Assembly: GCA_026874595.1 (NCBI GenBank)
Contig: CM049310.1
Location: 3,720,001 to 3,784,000, forward strand
Origin: Sipunculus nudus
Lineage: Eukaryota > Annelida > Sipuncula > Golfingiida > Sipunculidae
Length of the DNA stretch: 64,000 bases
Direction of reading: 5' to 3'
Part shown: positions 1 through 12,725 of the stretch, piece by piece
Layout of the letters: every line of letters begins with the position of its first letter
How positions within the stretch are numbered: position 1 is the first letter of the stretch
Notes under the pieces: model-generated
Told to the model about the DNA's origin: nothing
Database searches by the model: none
The model's input: the letters and a program-made list of their open reading frames with translations, nothing else
Made by a program: the position numbers and the translations under genes

Positions 1-127
1 CATTGCATCGTCTGGATTACACCTTGAATTACTTTTTCATGGAAAGTTTTTGCATATCGGAGTGGAAACAGCATTACAATTAAGGAGATACAGTGAAATA
101 AATAACAATTACTGCATAACACTTAGC
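1..127 (-). repeat. Fragment of the 1.9-kb hairpin element
   Basis: Read on the minus strand this segment matches the part of the 35.4-kb element at about 36315-36433 (and its twin near 42117-42241). Shared landmarks are GTGTTATGCAGTAATTG, TCTCCTTAATTGTAATGCTG, CTCCGATATGCAAAAAC and CAAGGTGTAATCCAGA. It is cut by the window edge and on its other side abuts Helitron-type sequence. Confidence 0.75.
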
Positions 128-1047
128 ATCCATGCATCCCTTGAGATATATATGATTTTGTGTGATTTTCACCATATATGGCAATATTCAAGGTCAAGGC
201 CACTCTCAAAGGAAAGGTCATGACCCCAATTTTAATATACATCATCCCATAACCAATGTCTATGTATTTGCAAAATATGAAAGAAATCTGTTCATTAGTT
301 TTTGACTTATAATGCTCACAGTACTGTTAAGTGGCAATGATGGGGGTATTAAATGGCAGGAAAACAAAAGAATAACAGGTGGCGCCACACGTTTCCGGTA
401 TATGACAACACTATTCAAGATCTTTGGTCAAGTTGATTTCTGGACCAACCCATGCATCCCTTATTGAGATATTAATGATTTTGTGTGATTTTCACCTTAT
501 ATGGCAATATTCAATGTCAAGGTCACTCCCATAGAAAAGGTCATGACCCAAATTTATATATACATCATCCCATAACCCATGTCTATGTATATGCATAATA
601 TGAAAGAAATCTGTCCATTAGTTTTTGACTTATAATGCTCACAGTACTGTAAAGTGCCAATGATGGGGGTATTAAATGGCACAAAAACAAGAAAAGGATA
701 ACAGGTGGTGCCATGAGTTTCCGGTACCTGACAACACTGTCCTGGATCTTAGGTCAATTTGATTTTTGGATCAATCCAGGAAAGATTTTTTGAGGTATTT
801 AAGAATTTATGTGATTTTTCCCAAAATGGACCAATTCAAGGTCAAGGTCTCTCTTCTATTAACGTCATGATCCCATTTTGAAAAAAAATTTGGTCCTCTC
901 TCCCATATCTATGCACATGTCAAGTTTGGTAAAAATCAGTTATATATTTTTCGAATTACCTAGCCTGAAAGAAATATCTGCAGCGGCTGTGGTGGAGACA
1001 GGGGCAAAACTGTGCCTGAACCATTGTATCCCGACTTTGTTAGGGGA
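128..1047 (-). mobile_element. Helitron-type element, 5' portion, minus strand
   Basis: The right edge on the minus strand reads A|TCCCCTAAC, the A|TC start typical of Helitrons, followed by a subterminal hairpin (GTATCCC/GGGGATAC, 1026-1050). The body matches, inverted, the element at 33259-34679 (for example the cATCTATGCACATGTCAAGTTTGGT stretch near 900). It contains about three diverged tandem copies of a roughly 318-bp module; CCATGCATCCCTT marks recur near 131 and 449. The 3' end is not visible, because sequence of another element begins at 127. The 85-codon open frame at 878-1135 overlaps this element and is not taken as a gene. Confidence 0.6.
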
Positions 1048-2240
1048 TACAATAAGGTATGGTTACCTGCTACCTATTGAGATCGTTCAAAAGCCACACA
1101 TTGAAGTCATAAGTTTAAATGAACATGAAAAATAACAATTAATATGGCACACATGACTTTGCACTTACTTCTCTCTATAGATTCAACCAATATTTCTTGA
1201 TGTTTTCCTTTCACTTTCAAGATTGTGTCAGCTTGTATCTGTTGATTTAATGACAGTATGGGATATACATGTACTGGGAAATGTCATTACAAAGCATGTC
1301 TTAGTCATAACCTGTAATATGAGTGGACAATTAAAATAATGAAATCACGATAAGGACCATAACACAGCAAAAAAGGTCATTCTAAGGGGTTAATACTGTG
1401 TGATATACCTGTTACTGATTACAGTAAAGATCTTAATCATATCTAATAATGCACCTAGTCAATTAGTTAGAAAGGAGGTATCAGTGCAATAAGTAACTGA
1501 TTTACCTAGTGTACTCATATTACTGGTTTTAAAATGATAAAATTAAGAAAAAGTCCATGCCACAAAAGGTCACTCCTGGTAGTTGATACATCCCTTTATT
1601 TAGTTTTATGTACCTACACTGTACCACTAAAGACAGAAAGATAAAAAGTGTCTTTTGATGGAATGACAAACTTCTATTTTATGGTGAAATCATTTTTTTC
1701 TTTTTAAGTATTTAAAGATATTTAATAAGTGGAGGAACCTTCTGTTTGTTTTCTCTAACACCCACACACATTACACAATAATACAAAGAGGAAAATATAG
1801 AATTTTTTTTAAAGATTTTTTTTGGTGGAGGTCACTGCCTCAATTTTTTTATGTTCTTTTATCTAATTTTGAATCTAAGTATGCACATCTGCAGAGCTAA
1901 AATATAGAAATAAATAAATAAATTAGATGCATAAAAATGAAGCTGTTCAGTTTAAATATATGGAATGATTTATGAACTTTATTGACTGCTCATGCTGAAA
2001 TACTCCAGTTTAAATTAAATGTCACTAATGAGGATATTGTAAAAAGCAACAAATTCTGATCAATACCACAAGGCACATGATCACCAGTGCTGCCCCCTAT
2101 ACAGAAAATCTTGAACAAAAACATCTTCATTGGAACGTTTTACATATCACAATAAGATATGAAATACTTTAATATATCAAATGAAGATTTCATTTCTGTT
2201 AGTTCCTAAAAAAGGGTATAATAATACAATATGTATTAAA
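1048..2240. other. AT-rich DNA, no feature seen
   Basis: No credible exon, RNA gene or tandem array. There are only short A/T-rich runs. Confidence 0.5.
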
Positions 2241-3916
2241 CTAGAATACGGGTAGTCGACAAGCGACTACGTGTATCCGCCTAAATCAGAGTGGAACGGG
2301 TGAAGTGAGGCATGGATTAAGTGGCAAGGGGAAATAGAGTGAAGTGTTGCATATTAGTATGGATGTCTGCAGCCAAATTGTGTATGAAGGTTGCCCCCCC
2401 TACCACAAAATCCAGAAAGCCGTCCCAGTTGTATACATATGCAAAATTTAAGGCAGATAAGTCAAACCACTACATGTATATGAGTGATTTTAGCCCGTGG
2501 CAGACGATCAGATGGACGCTGAGCAAAAATGGTTGCAGGTGACGGCACCAGTTTTGCGTATGATAAAGGGCTATGTGAGAACTATACACATGCAAAACTT
2601 TGGCCCAATCGGTCAAACGGTTCCCAAGATATGAGCTTGGATGTCTGCTGCATACTAGAATGCAGGTGGCTCCACCTGTCATAAAATCAAGAGAGCTGTC
2701 GGGGATGTATAAACCTGCAAAATTTTAGCCAGATATGTCAAACCACTGCCGAGATATGAGTGATTTAATCCCATGGCAGACAAACAGACAGGAGCTGTGC
2801 AAAAATGGCTGCAGGTGGCGCCACCAGTTTTGCGTATGTTATAAAGCTCTCCAAAGGGCTACATTTGTGCAAAAAAATTTTCCTGATCGGTCAAACGGTT
2901 CCCGAGATATGAGCTTGGATGTCTGCAGCGTAAACGTGAATGTAGGTGGCGCCACCTGTCATAAAATCAGAAAAGCTATCCAGGATGTATACGCATGCCA
3001 AATTTCAGGTGAATTAGTCAAGTCACTGCAGAGATATGAGTGATTTTAACCCAAGGCAGAAGAACAGATGGACACTGTGCAAACATGGTTGCAGGTGGCG
3101 CCACCATTTTTTGTGTATGTTATAAAGCTCTCCAAGGGCTACATTTGTGCAAAAAAATTTTCCCGATCGGTCAAACGGTTCACGAGATATGAGCTTGGAT
3201 GTCTGCAGCGTAAACGTGAATGTAGGTGGCGCCACCTGTTACAAAATCAGAAAAGCCATCCAGGATGTATACGCATGCCAAATTTCAGGTGAATTAGTCA
3301 AGTCACTGCAGAGATATGAGTGATTTTAACCCAAGGCAGACAAACAGATGGACACTGTGCAAACATGGTTGCAGGTGGCGCCACCATTTTTTGTGTATGT
3401 TATAAAGCTCTCCAAGGGGTACATTTGTGCAAAAAAATTTTCCTGATCGGTCAAACGGTTCCCGAGATATGAGCTTGGATGTCTGCAGCGTAAACGTGAA
3501 TGTAGGTGGCGCCACCTGTCACAAAATCAGAAAAGCCATCCAGGATGTATACGCATGCCAAATTTCAGGTGAATTAGTCAAGTCACTGCAGAGATATGAG
3601 TGATTTTAACCCAAGGCAGACGAACAGATGGACACTGTGCAAACATGGTTGCAGGTGGCGCCACCATTTTTTGTGTATGTTATAAAGCTCTCTAAGGGCT
3701 ACATTTGTGCAAAAAAATTTTCCTGATCCGTCAAACGGTTCCCGAGATATGTGGGTTTATGTGTGGAAACAGACGCACAAACGGACGCAGAGCGCAGAGG
3801 AAAGGTCAGAGGTCAAAATAAAATCGGGGCGCAGCAGTTCACATGTGACCCGAACATAATCCCGGGTTTCGTAAAATTCCGCCCAGCGGTTACGGAGGAG
3901 TTCTCCGGAAACCTAC

Positions 3917-3952
<36 letters not shown>

Positions 3953-3995
3953 TGCAGCTGAAAACATAGTATCCGCAAAACTCTGTTTTGGCGGA
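2241..3995 (-). mobile_element. Non-autonomous Helitron, copy 1 (minus strand)
   Basis: On the minus strand the element starts A|TCCGCC (5' end at 3995) and ends ATTCTAG|T (3' end at 2241). A stem GTAGTCG/CGACTAC with a 5-base loop lies seven bases before CTAG. These are textbook Helitron termini. No RepHel-type coding sequence is present, so it would depend on an autonomous relative. The interior carries a 280-bp tandem unit (marks GTCTGCAGCG at 2921, 3201 and 3481), itself a dimer of two related ~140-bp modules that each start with GGTGGCGCCACC and end with GAGATATGAG. The short open frames inside are shadows of this repeat. Confidence 0.8.
3917..3952. repeat. CGG trinucleotide microsatellite
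   Basis: About 12 copies of CGG in a row, inside the 5' end of Helitron copy 1. The matching position of copy 2 (near 5910) has only GTGGCGGC, so the run expanded after the copies separated. Confidence 0.9.
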
Positions 3996-4561
3996 TACAA
4001 TTATCTTAAAACCATGGGTCACTTTGTTTTATTTCGTACTAGTTGAAAATACCAACTAAATAAAAAGACTATCACAAAATCTATACTGAATGAAACTTGT
4101 TTTACAAGCATCCTTGATACTTTACTTGCATGCATTTTAGCTACATTTGAGATGTATGTATAACTGTATTGAAGGTAGCTTTATGGTAATAAATGACTTT
4201 TTAATATACCTTTTGTGTTATAGACTTTTATATTAAAGTGTAATGAGTTATACATAAGTATGAATCGCTACATTTTTAAACAGATTTTAACAATGAAATT
4301 TAAAAAATGAACCCTGGCATCAATAATGTGCACCAGGTCACTTGGACAAAAACCTCTGCACCTTCTGTTAAAACTTTCATTACCAGAGTCTTTGGCACAT
4401 ACAACAGAGCTTTCATGCCAATAAATTAATATGTACTGACATTAGATCAATGCTTGTACAATTCAATTTTTTTTAACCTCCAATGACTAACATTTGCTTG
4501 AAGGTTATGTATGTACCGGTATATATTCTTTATATTTATTTCATATAAAAACAAGTTAAAA
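3996..4561. other. Spacer between two Helitron copies, nothing seen
   Basis: AT-rich sequence with no open frame, repeat array or RNA motif that I can support. Confidence 0.5.
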
Positions 4562-5966
4562 CTAGAATACGGGTAGTTGCCAAGCGACTACATGTATCGG
4601 CCAAAATCAGAGTAGGACAGGTGAAGTGAGGCATGGATTGAGTGGCAAGGGGAAATAAAGTTACATGTGTTACAAATTAGAATTGATGTCTGCCACGTAA
4701 ACATGATTGTGGGTGGTGCCACCTGTTATTTGAATAAGAAACTATCCAAGATGTATACACATGCAAAATTTCAGGTGGAAAAGTCAAACCACTGCAGAGA
4801 TATGAGTGATTTTATCCCACAGCAGACAAACAGATGGACGCTGTGCAAAAATTGCTGCAGGTGGCGCCACCATTTTTGTGTACGTTATATAGCTATCTAA
4901 GGGCTACATTTGTGTAAATTTTGTTTCCTGATTGGTTAAACTAGTCCCGAGATATAAGCATTAATATCTGCAGTGTGAACGTGAATGAAGCTGGCGCCAC
5001 CTGTCATAAAATCAAGAAAGCTATCTAGGATGTATACGCATGCCAAATTACAGGTAATTTGGTCAAACTACTGCAGAAATATGAGTGATTTTAACCCAAG
5101 GCAGACATACAAATGGTGGTTGTGCAAAAATGGCTGCAGGTGGCGCCACCATTTTTGTGTATGTTATATAGCTATCCAAGGGCTACATTTGTGTAAATTT
5201 TTTTACTGATTGGTGGAAAGAGTCCGGAGATATAAGCATGGATGTCTACCGGGTGAACGTGAATGTAGGTGGCGCCACCTGTCATAAAATCAAGAAGGCT
5301 ATGCGGGATGTATAAGCATGCCCAATTTCCAGTAATTGGGTCGAACCACTGCACAGATATGAGTGATTTTAACCCAAGGCAGACAAACAGATTTTTGTGT
5401 ACGTTATAAAGCTATCCAAGGGCTACATTTATGTAATTTTTTTTTTCCTGATTGGTCAAACGGTTCTTAGATATGAGCTTGGATGTCTGCAGCGTGAAAG
5501 TGAATGTAGGTGGCGCCACCTGTCATAAAATCAAGAAAGCTATCTAGGATGTATACGCATTCCTAATTTCAGGTGAATTAGTCAAACCACTGCAGAGATA
5601 TGAGTGAATTTAATCCAAGGCATATGAACAGATAGACACTGTGCAAACATGGTTGCAGGTTGCGCCACCATTTTTTGTGTATGTTATCCAAGGGCAACTT
5701 TTGTACAAAATTTTTTTCCTGATCGGTCAAACGGTTCCCTAGATATGTGGGTTTATGTGTGGAAACAGACGCACAAATGGATGCTGGGCAGAGAGGAAAG
5801 GTCATAGGTCAAGGCCAATTGGTAAGGCACCAGTTCACATAAGACCCAATAATTGGTGTAAGTTTCGGAAATATCCGTCCATTATCTCAGAGGAGTTCTC
5901 CGGAAACGAATGTGGCGGCAGAACCCGGTCAAAAACATAGTATCCGCAAAACTTCGTTTTGGAGGA
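4562..5966 (-). mobile_element. Non-autonomous Helitron, copy 2 (minus strand)
   Basis: Same family as copy 1. On the minus strand it starts A|TCCTCC at 5966 and ends ATTCTAG|T at 4562, with the 3' hairpin conserved as GTAGTCGC/GCAACTAC (one mismatch). It carries GGTGGCGCCACC modules of about 140 bp with more divergence and deletions than copy 1. No protein-coding capacity was seen. Confidence 0.75.
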
Positions 5967-8290
5967 TACAATTATTACTTGGAAGGTTGACTGAATTCCA
6001 CACCAGAAAATAACAGTATATATTTACAATTTTGCCCTGTCAAAATGGATCTATAGACATCTGGTACAAAAATGGGACAATATGGGCCTAATCTGCAGTC
6101 ATGTGACACCATAATGAAATAAGTAATGAATATTTATTGAATTTACATCTTAAATTAACATCCTGCTTGGCAGATGAACAGACCAAAGGAAATTAAATCC
6201 AAGTTACTCCTACAGAAATGAATATAGAAAATATTTATCATCTACCGGTAGCGACAAAATGTGAAAGACTGACAGATAGATGGTCAGACAGAGAAACAGA
6301 GGTACAGAGACAGAGGAACAGACAGACAGAGGTACAGAGACAGAGAAACAGACAGACAGAGGGAAAGACAGATAGATGGACATGGCCAAATCAATACCCT
6401 TGTCCTGAAGTTGAAGCATGCAGCTACATTAATTTCATTACATATAAGTTGTATTCTCCTACATCCTGTTTATCAGTGAATGTCTGTTGTGATGTGTGTT
6501 GTATCTGTGAAAACCTCACAAATCACAGTCCACCTCATGTATCCCGCCAAGCCTTCAGGTTTATTATCATACTGACAGTGAAGAAAACAACATGTTTGTC
6601 ATCAATCAATATAGCTAAGATATGGCTCAGTGATTAAGGTCAGAGAGAACATCATTTCAGGCAAACTACAGTACCACCGGTGATTTAATATCCAAACTAA
6701 TGTTATAATCAATTCACTCAGAACAGACTCACAAAGCATACAAACGTGATAAACCATCTGACCTACTGGAATAGCTGTATTTGTACAAATGTATGAATGT
6801 GCTCATCAAGCTATAACCTTTTTAAGCACCAAATTGTGAAATTTGTGACTCGATCAGTGACTCAACACCATTTGCAGAAGTACAAAAAAAGCAAGAATGT
6901 TCACAGTGTGGGCAAGAAAAGAGCCAACTCCCTGTAATGCCTTAAATGGCCAATAGATGCCACTTTGGTATTGTCCATTATGGTCCCAGGTACCTGGGGC
7001 ATATAATTATCTTAATTTGCATAATAAATGAACAATAATGGATGTTTTACTTAAATTTACTATTTAAGACTTTTAATTTCATTTCACCTCTTGTTCTTTT
7101 GCATTCATGAATAGCCAATTTTTGCTATTCTAAATCTAAAATAAATCAAAGTTTTAATTACCACTTATTTCTAAAGAACACAACTTTATAACTTCATTCT
7201 CAGAAATTTATAGCAGGATTTAGGCTGAAAGAACTAGTTTGAAAGTTTATAAAAAAAATTCCTTATTGATTATTCCATAATTGGTTCCATTTAATGGATT
7301 AAACTATAATCAATGGGCACACCAAATTTCTGTTCAATCCATCAAGCTAATTTTGAGAAACTTGAACAAGTAAAAAAAAACACAAGAGTAAGATAATGTG
7401 GAACTACAAGTTCAGAAGATGATTCTACCAATAATAACTAAACCAAAATGTAGAGGAACCAATGTATCCACAAATAAGAGAGTGAAACAACTGTTGCAAT
7501 CTACATTCTGACAGGATTAAATCAGTGGCATTTCTTCAGTTTTGTGATCTAATGCAAACTATTTATTAAGAAACCTTGAATACTGTGAAGAATTATTTCT
7601 AGAGTGCTAAAAATCAAGTAATTGCTAAATGTTAACAGAAAATAGGTCACACTGACCCTTATTTTGGAATTCCAAGAAGGTTTCACATGGAACTCCATGA
7701 ATGTTTGGTAAGAAGTTTCTAGGTTCAACTGTTTTGGGCCCATCTGAATTTCAGGGTGCTCAAATCATGTTCTCCTCATTGCTCGAAGAATACAGGTCAC
7801 AGTGACCTTAACTAAGGTTAAAATGAAGATATCATATGGACCCCCCTGGTTGTGGTAAGCAGCTGCTAGGTCCAATGGTTACATTATGAGCCACATAGGA
7901 CTTAAACAAGACAGGTGGCACTGATTTCAATTATGTTTTTGGTAGAATACATCCACACACTTATCTCAGCATTGATTTGGAATACTGGCCAGAAATTTTG
8001 CATGTCCATAGATCTTGGACAGCTTAAATCTCTTATGTAAGACTGGTGATACCACCAGCAACTGTTGTTGCAATACACTTATCTGAGTGTCAATCAATTT
8101 GTGAAAATCACACGTCTCAGGAGTGGTTAAGTGCATCAGCCTAAAATACTCCATTTCCAGAGATCTTTGATAGCTTAATCTCATACAAAGACTGGTGGTG
8201 CCTTCTACAATAATTATTTTTGTGGCATCCATCTGTGTATATATTGGGATACTTTGGCATTACGGAGGGCTCTCAAATCAATGCCTTACT
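5967..8290. other. Mostly unannotated; CAGA-rich simple repeat and decayed module
   Basis: A CAGA-rich degenerate run lies at about 6280-6375 (GGTACAGAGACAGAG repeated). At about 7780-8230 there are remnants of the 140-bp module in inverted orientation (GACTGGTGGTGCC, CATAGATCTTGGACAGC). No gene is supported; the open frames here lack splice or conservation support. Confidence 0.45.
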
Positions 8291-10926
8291 TTTGATAAGG
8301 ATCCTGGTAATACTCAGGCACTGGCTATCCAGTGTGGCAGAGTTTGATAAGGATTCTTGTAATACTCAGGAACTGGCTATCCAGCATGACAGTGTTTGAT
8401 AAGGATCCTGGTAATACTCAGGCACTGGCTTTCCAGCATGACAGTGTTTGATAAGGATCCTGGTAATACTCAGGCACTGGCTATCCAGTGTGGCAGAGTT
8501 TGATAAGGATTCTGGTAATACTCAGGAACTGGCTATCCAGCATGACAGTGTTTGATAAGGATCCTGGTAATACTCAGGCACTGGCTTTCCAGCATGACAG
8601 TGTTTGATAAGGATCCTGGTAATACTCAACTACTGGCTATCCAGTGTGGCAATGTTTGATAAGGATCCTGGTAGAACTCTGGCACTGGCTATCCAGCATG
8701 GCAGAGTTTGATAAAGATCCTGGAAATACTCAGGCACTGGCTATCCAGCATGACAGTGTTTGATAAGGATCCTGGTAATACTCAGGAACTGGCTATCCAG
8801 CATGACAGTGTTTGATAAGGATCCTGGTAATACTCAACTACTGGCTATCCAGTGTGGCAATGTTTGATAAGGATCCTGGTAATACTCAGGCACAGGCTAT
8901 TCAGCATTGCAGAGTCTGAGTACTGGCTATCCAGCATGGCAGAGTTTGATAAAGATCCTAGAAATACTCAGGCACTGGCTATCCAGAGTGGCAGTGTTTG
9001 ACAAGGATCCTGGTAATTCTCAGGAACTGGCTATCCAGTGTGGCAGTGTTTGATAAGGATCCTGGTAATACTCAACTACTGGCTATCCAGTGTGGCAATG
9101 TTTGATAAGGATCCTGGTAATACTCAACTACTGGCTATCCAGTGTGGCAGAGTCTGAGCACTGACTATCCAGCATGGCAGAGTTTGATAAAGAATCTAGA
9201 AATACTCAGGCACTGGCTATCCAGTGTGGCAGTGTTTGACAAGGATCCTGGTAATTCTCAGGAACCGGCTATCCAGTGTGGCAGTGTTTGATAAGGATCC
9301 TGGTAATACACTGGCACTGGCTATCCAGAGAGCAGTGTTTGATAAGGATCCTGGTCATACTCGGGCACTGGCTATTCAGTGAGCAGTGTTTGATAAGGAT
9401 CCTGGTAATTCTAAGGCACTGGCTATCCAGCGAGCAGTGTTTGATAAGGATCCTGGCAATACTCAGGCACTGGCTTTCCAGCATGACAGTGTTTGATAAG
9501 GATCCTGGAAATACTCAGGCACTGGCTATCCAGTGTGGCAGCGTTTGATACGGATCCTGGTAATACTCAACTACTGGCTATCCAGTGTGGCAATGTTTGA
9601 TAAGGATCCTGGAAATACTCAGGCACTGGCTATCCAGTGTGGCAGTGTTTAATAAGGATCCTGGTAATACACTGGCACTGGCTAGCCAGAGAGCAGTGTT
9701 TGATAAGGATCCTGGTAATAATCTGGCACTGGCTATCCAGAGAGCAGTGTTTGATAAAAATCCTGGTCATACTCGGGCACTGGCTATTCAGTGAGCAGTG
9801 TTTGATAAGGATCCTGGTAATACTCAGGCACTGGCTATCCAGCGAGCAGTGTTTGATAAGGATCCTGGCAATACTCAGGCACTGGCTATCCAGAGAGCAG
9901 TGTTTGATAAGGATCCTGGCAATACTCAGGCACTGGCTATCCAGAGAGCAGTGTTTGATAAGGATCTTGGTAGAACTCTGTCACTGGTTATCCAGAGAGC
10001 AGCGTTTGATAAGTATCCTGGTAGTACTCTGGCACTGGTTATCCAGAGAGCAGTGTTTGATAAGGATCCTGGTAGTACTCTGGCACTGGCTATCCAGAGA
10101 GCAGTGTTTGATAAGGATCCTGGTAGTACTCTGTCACTGGATATCCAGAGAGCAGTGTTTGATAAGGATCCTGGTAGTACTCTGGCACTGGCTATCCAGC
10201 GTGGCAGAGTTTGATCAGGATCCTGGTAGTACTCAGGCCTTGGCTATCTGAAGAGGCTGGGTTTGATCAGGAGCCTCATAATACTCAGGCACTGGCTATC
10301 CAGCGTGGCAGAGTTTGATCAGGATCCTGGTAATACTCAACTACTGGCTATCCAGCGTGGCAATGTTTGATAAGGATCCTGTTAATACTCAGGCACTGGC
10401 TATCCAGCATGGCAGAGTCTGAGTACTGGCTATCCAGCATGGCAGAGTTTGATAAGGATCCTGGAAATACTCAGGCACTGGCTATTCAGTGTGGCAGTGA
10501 TTGATAAGGATCCTGGTAATACTCAGGCACTGGCTATCCAGTGTGGCAGAGTTTGATCAGGATCCTGGTATTACTCAACTACTGGCTATCCAGTATGGCA
10601 ATGTTTGATAAGGATCCTGGTAATACTCAGGCACTGGCTATCCAGAGAGGCAACTTTTGAAAAGATCCTGGTAGTACTCCAGCACTGGCTATCCAGAATG
10701 CAGTGTTTGATAAGGACCCTGGTAATACTCAGGCACTGGCTATCCAGAATGCAGTGTTTGATAAGGACCCTGGTAATACTCAGGCACTGGCTATCCAGAC
10801 AGCAGTGTTTGATAAGGATCCTGGTAATGCTCTAATGCTAAGGCACTGGCTATCTAGTAGTAATCAGGCACTGGCTGTGCTTGATGAGGATCCTGGTAAT
10901 ACTCCGGCACTGGCTATCCAGTGTGG
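8291..10926. repeat. 52-bp minisatellite, ~50 copies
   Basis: Tandem units of about 51-53 bp run through the block. The core is TTTGATAAGGATCCTGG, TAATACTCAGGCACTGGC and TATCCAG, followed by a variable linker (TGTGGCAG, CATGACAG or AGAGCAG). Most units carry the hexamer GGATCC. From about 9290 to 10200 the linker is shorter and the unit is exactly 51 bp, which leaves long open frames on both strands as a by-product. On the minus strand it lies inside an intron, starting about 70 bases past the donor of the exon at 10994-11300. Confidence 0.93.
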
Positions 10927-10993
10927 CACTGAAAGCTGTCTATGTGTTCTACGAGTACTTTCTAGTTATATACACAAGTGAAGCTGAACTGAC

Positions 10994-11300
10994 CTGATGT
11001 CTCCTCTTCTGCAGTATTCTTGTGCTGTGGGAGTGCTGGTTCTTGAAGTGCTCGCTGCTCAAGTGCTGGATCTACGACTCCTACCGCTGACAGTGATGGC
11101 TGATCTGTACATTCTGCTTCCATGGTATCGTGGACTTGACTGAGAGGAGCTACTGAGTCATGAACCTGACTGAGGGAAGCCATCGTCTCGTGTACCTGAC
11201 TAAGAGGAGGGCTGCTCACCTCTGGCTCCACAGGGGGCAGCACTGGTAGCTCTGGTATCACCATCGTGGGGAGATCCTCTAGCCGGCGGTAGCGATTCAA
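10994..11300 (-). CDS. Internal coding exon of an unidentified minus-strand gene
   Basis: On the minus strand a good acceptor (TATTTTGTTTTAG) precedes base 11300 and a donor GTCAGT follows base 10994. The 307-nt exon is open in one frame throughout (about 102 codons, ending in phase 1). It begins LNRYRRLEDLPTM and continues with a Pro/Glu/Ser-rich, probably disordered stretch that holds three copies of a SQVH motif (PLSQVHETM, SLSQVHDSV, PLSQVHDTM). Its entry phase fits the exon ending at 19789, so the two are probably consecutive exons separated by an 8.5-kb intron. I recognise no domain and give no function. Downstream exons should lie to the left of 10994, but I could not identify any. GC content is visibly higher than in the flanks, which supports coding. 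Confidence 0.65.
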
Positions 11301-11976
11301 CTAAAACAAAATATATACAGCTATATACTGTATTCCCAGCTGGAAAGTCTCAGTCTAAGACCAGGTCTTCTTAAATCATACCTATAATCACTATAATAAC
11401 ATTTTATTGATGTCAATCAGAGGGGGGGGGGGGGGGAATCTATCATTGCCAAGAACTTTATAGAGCTGCCTACCTTGAATCCCAAAATGGTATACATTTA
11501 TCTTAAGACAAGATGTAAGCTTTAGTGCAAGGTTAATTTCTTTTGTAATTATCTTACAAAACAACTCACTTGAACATGTTATACATTTACTTACCTTTAA
11601 CGGCACTGCTAAGTGCAGCATCCTTTCACAACAGGGGCATAATTTCACATGATGTATTAAACTATATTGAACTGTAGGTCTGTACAGTGTGAAAATCAGT
11701 AGGACAATTCTGTGACCTTGACCGCTGGCCTTATCTTTCCATAATTAGTGTAACCCATAAGTGAAAGATGAAAGGTATGGGATGAAAAGTTTGGTTTAAA
11801 TGCATTCACAAGCGTTTTAAAGAAGTTGGTCGTACGACCTTGATCTCAAAATGCTTAAAGGTTGTGAAGTCTCAGATGATTCTGTGTAATGTATGTACCA
11901 GGCTTACGCTAAAAAAACCAAGGAAAGTCAAGCTTCTTTTTTTATTTTATTTCTTTTAAGTTTATTTTATAAACAA
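11301..11976. other. Intron of the minus-strand gene; poly-G tract
   Basis: A run of 15 G lies at 11422-11436. Nothing else is supported. Confidence 0.45.
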
Positions 11977-12441
11977 CTTGAATATGGGCAGTTAGCAAGC
12001 AACTACAGGTATCCACCATATTACAAAGGCATGGATAAAGTGCGGGATGCTATGTCTCCTGATAACACAGCCCTCTAAATCTGTGGCATTAGAGATACCC
12101 AAGTATACCAAGACAGACTAATGGATGAAACTAAAAAAAATATTGTAGGTGGCACCTTCAGTCATGTGTACAAAACTCTAGTGATACTCTTATTAAACAA
12201 GTGCAAGATGTAATCATGACATAGTCGCCAGCATTTGCCAAGAACCGTGACCTTGACCTTGGACCTATCATGGCCAAAAAGAACAGGCTTGGACAGTTAC
12301 CGATTTTACACTTTTCCTGTAAGTTTCAGATCAATTGCTGCAAAACTGCGACCTGTAGAGTGCGGACAAACAGACCCACAAACAAACAAACAAACAGACA
12401 CGACGATTAGCCTATAGTCGCCAGACCTATGCTGGCGACTA
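11977..12441 (-). mobile_element. Decayed Helitron end plus 12-bp inverted-repeat element
   Basis: At 11977 a diverged copy of the Helitron 3' end is visible (minus strand: GTAGTTGC/GCTAACTG hairpin, then CCCATATTCAAG). At 12222-12233 and 12430-12441 lie perfect 12-bp inverted repeats (TAGTCGCCAGCA / TGCTGGCGACTA), and a further TAGTCGCCAG at 12415 forms a tight terminal hairpin with the right end. This may be one composite element or a small inverted-repeat element inserted beside a Helitron relic. Confidence 0.5.
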
Positions 12442-12524
12442 TAATAATGGGGTTGAATTTTGCTCCCTCTGCCTTCCTGCTTCATTGAACTATTATGGCT
12501 TTAATTAAGACTAATGTATTGTAG

Positions 12525-12725
12525 CCATGTATCTGTTGCAGCAAAGCAGATACCAGCCCAGTGAGGAGTGCACAGAGCCAATGTTGTTAAATTTCATTTT
12601 GAGTGACAGCTCACCTCCTGGCTACCCATTTGCACAGGGCTCTGTGCAAGCAGGGTGTCAGGTCTGCTTTCTGAGCCTGTGGTCTATGCACAGGGGTGAC
12701 TGGGCCTATTATATAATAAGAGTAA
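12525..12725 (+). repeat. One arm of the foldback-element family
   Basis: Shares CAGAGCCAATGTTGTT, AAATTTCATTTTGAGTGACAG and CTCACC-type stretches with the inverted arms of the element at 18571-19391. Only one arm is visible here. Confidence 0.5.

Noticed and set aside
878-1135. 85-codon frame
   Set aside because: Lies in the 5' end of a Helitron-type element whose relative at 33.26 kb has no such frame.
3751-4022. Gly-rich and Pro-rich frames
   Set aside because: Both are readings of the CGG microsatellite inside a Helitron.
9276-10981. Open frames of 69-204 codons on both strands
   Set aside because: Produced by the 51-bp unit of the minisatellite. Several frames and both strands are open at once, as expected for an in-register repeat and not for a gene.
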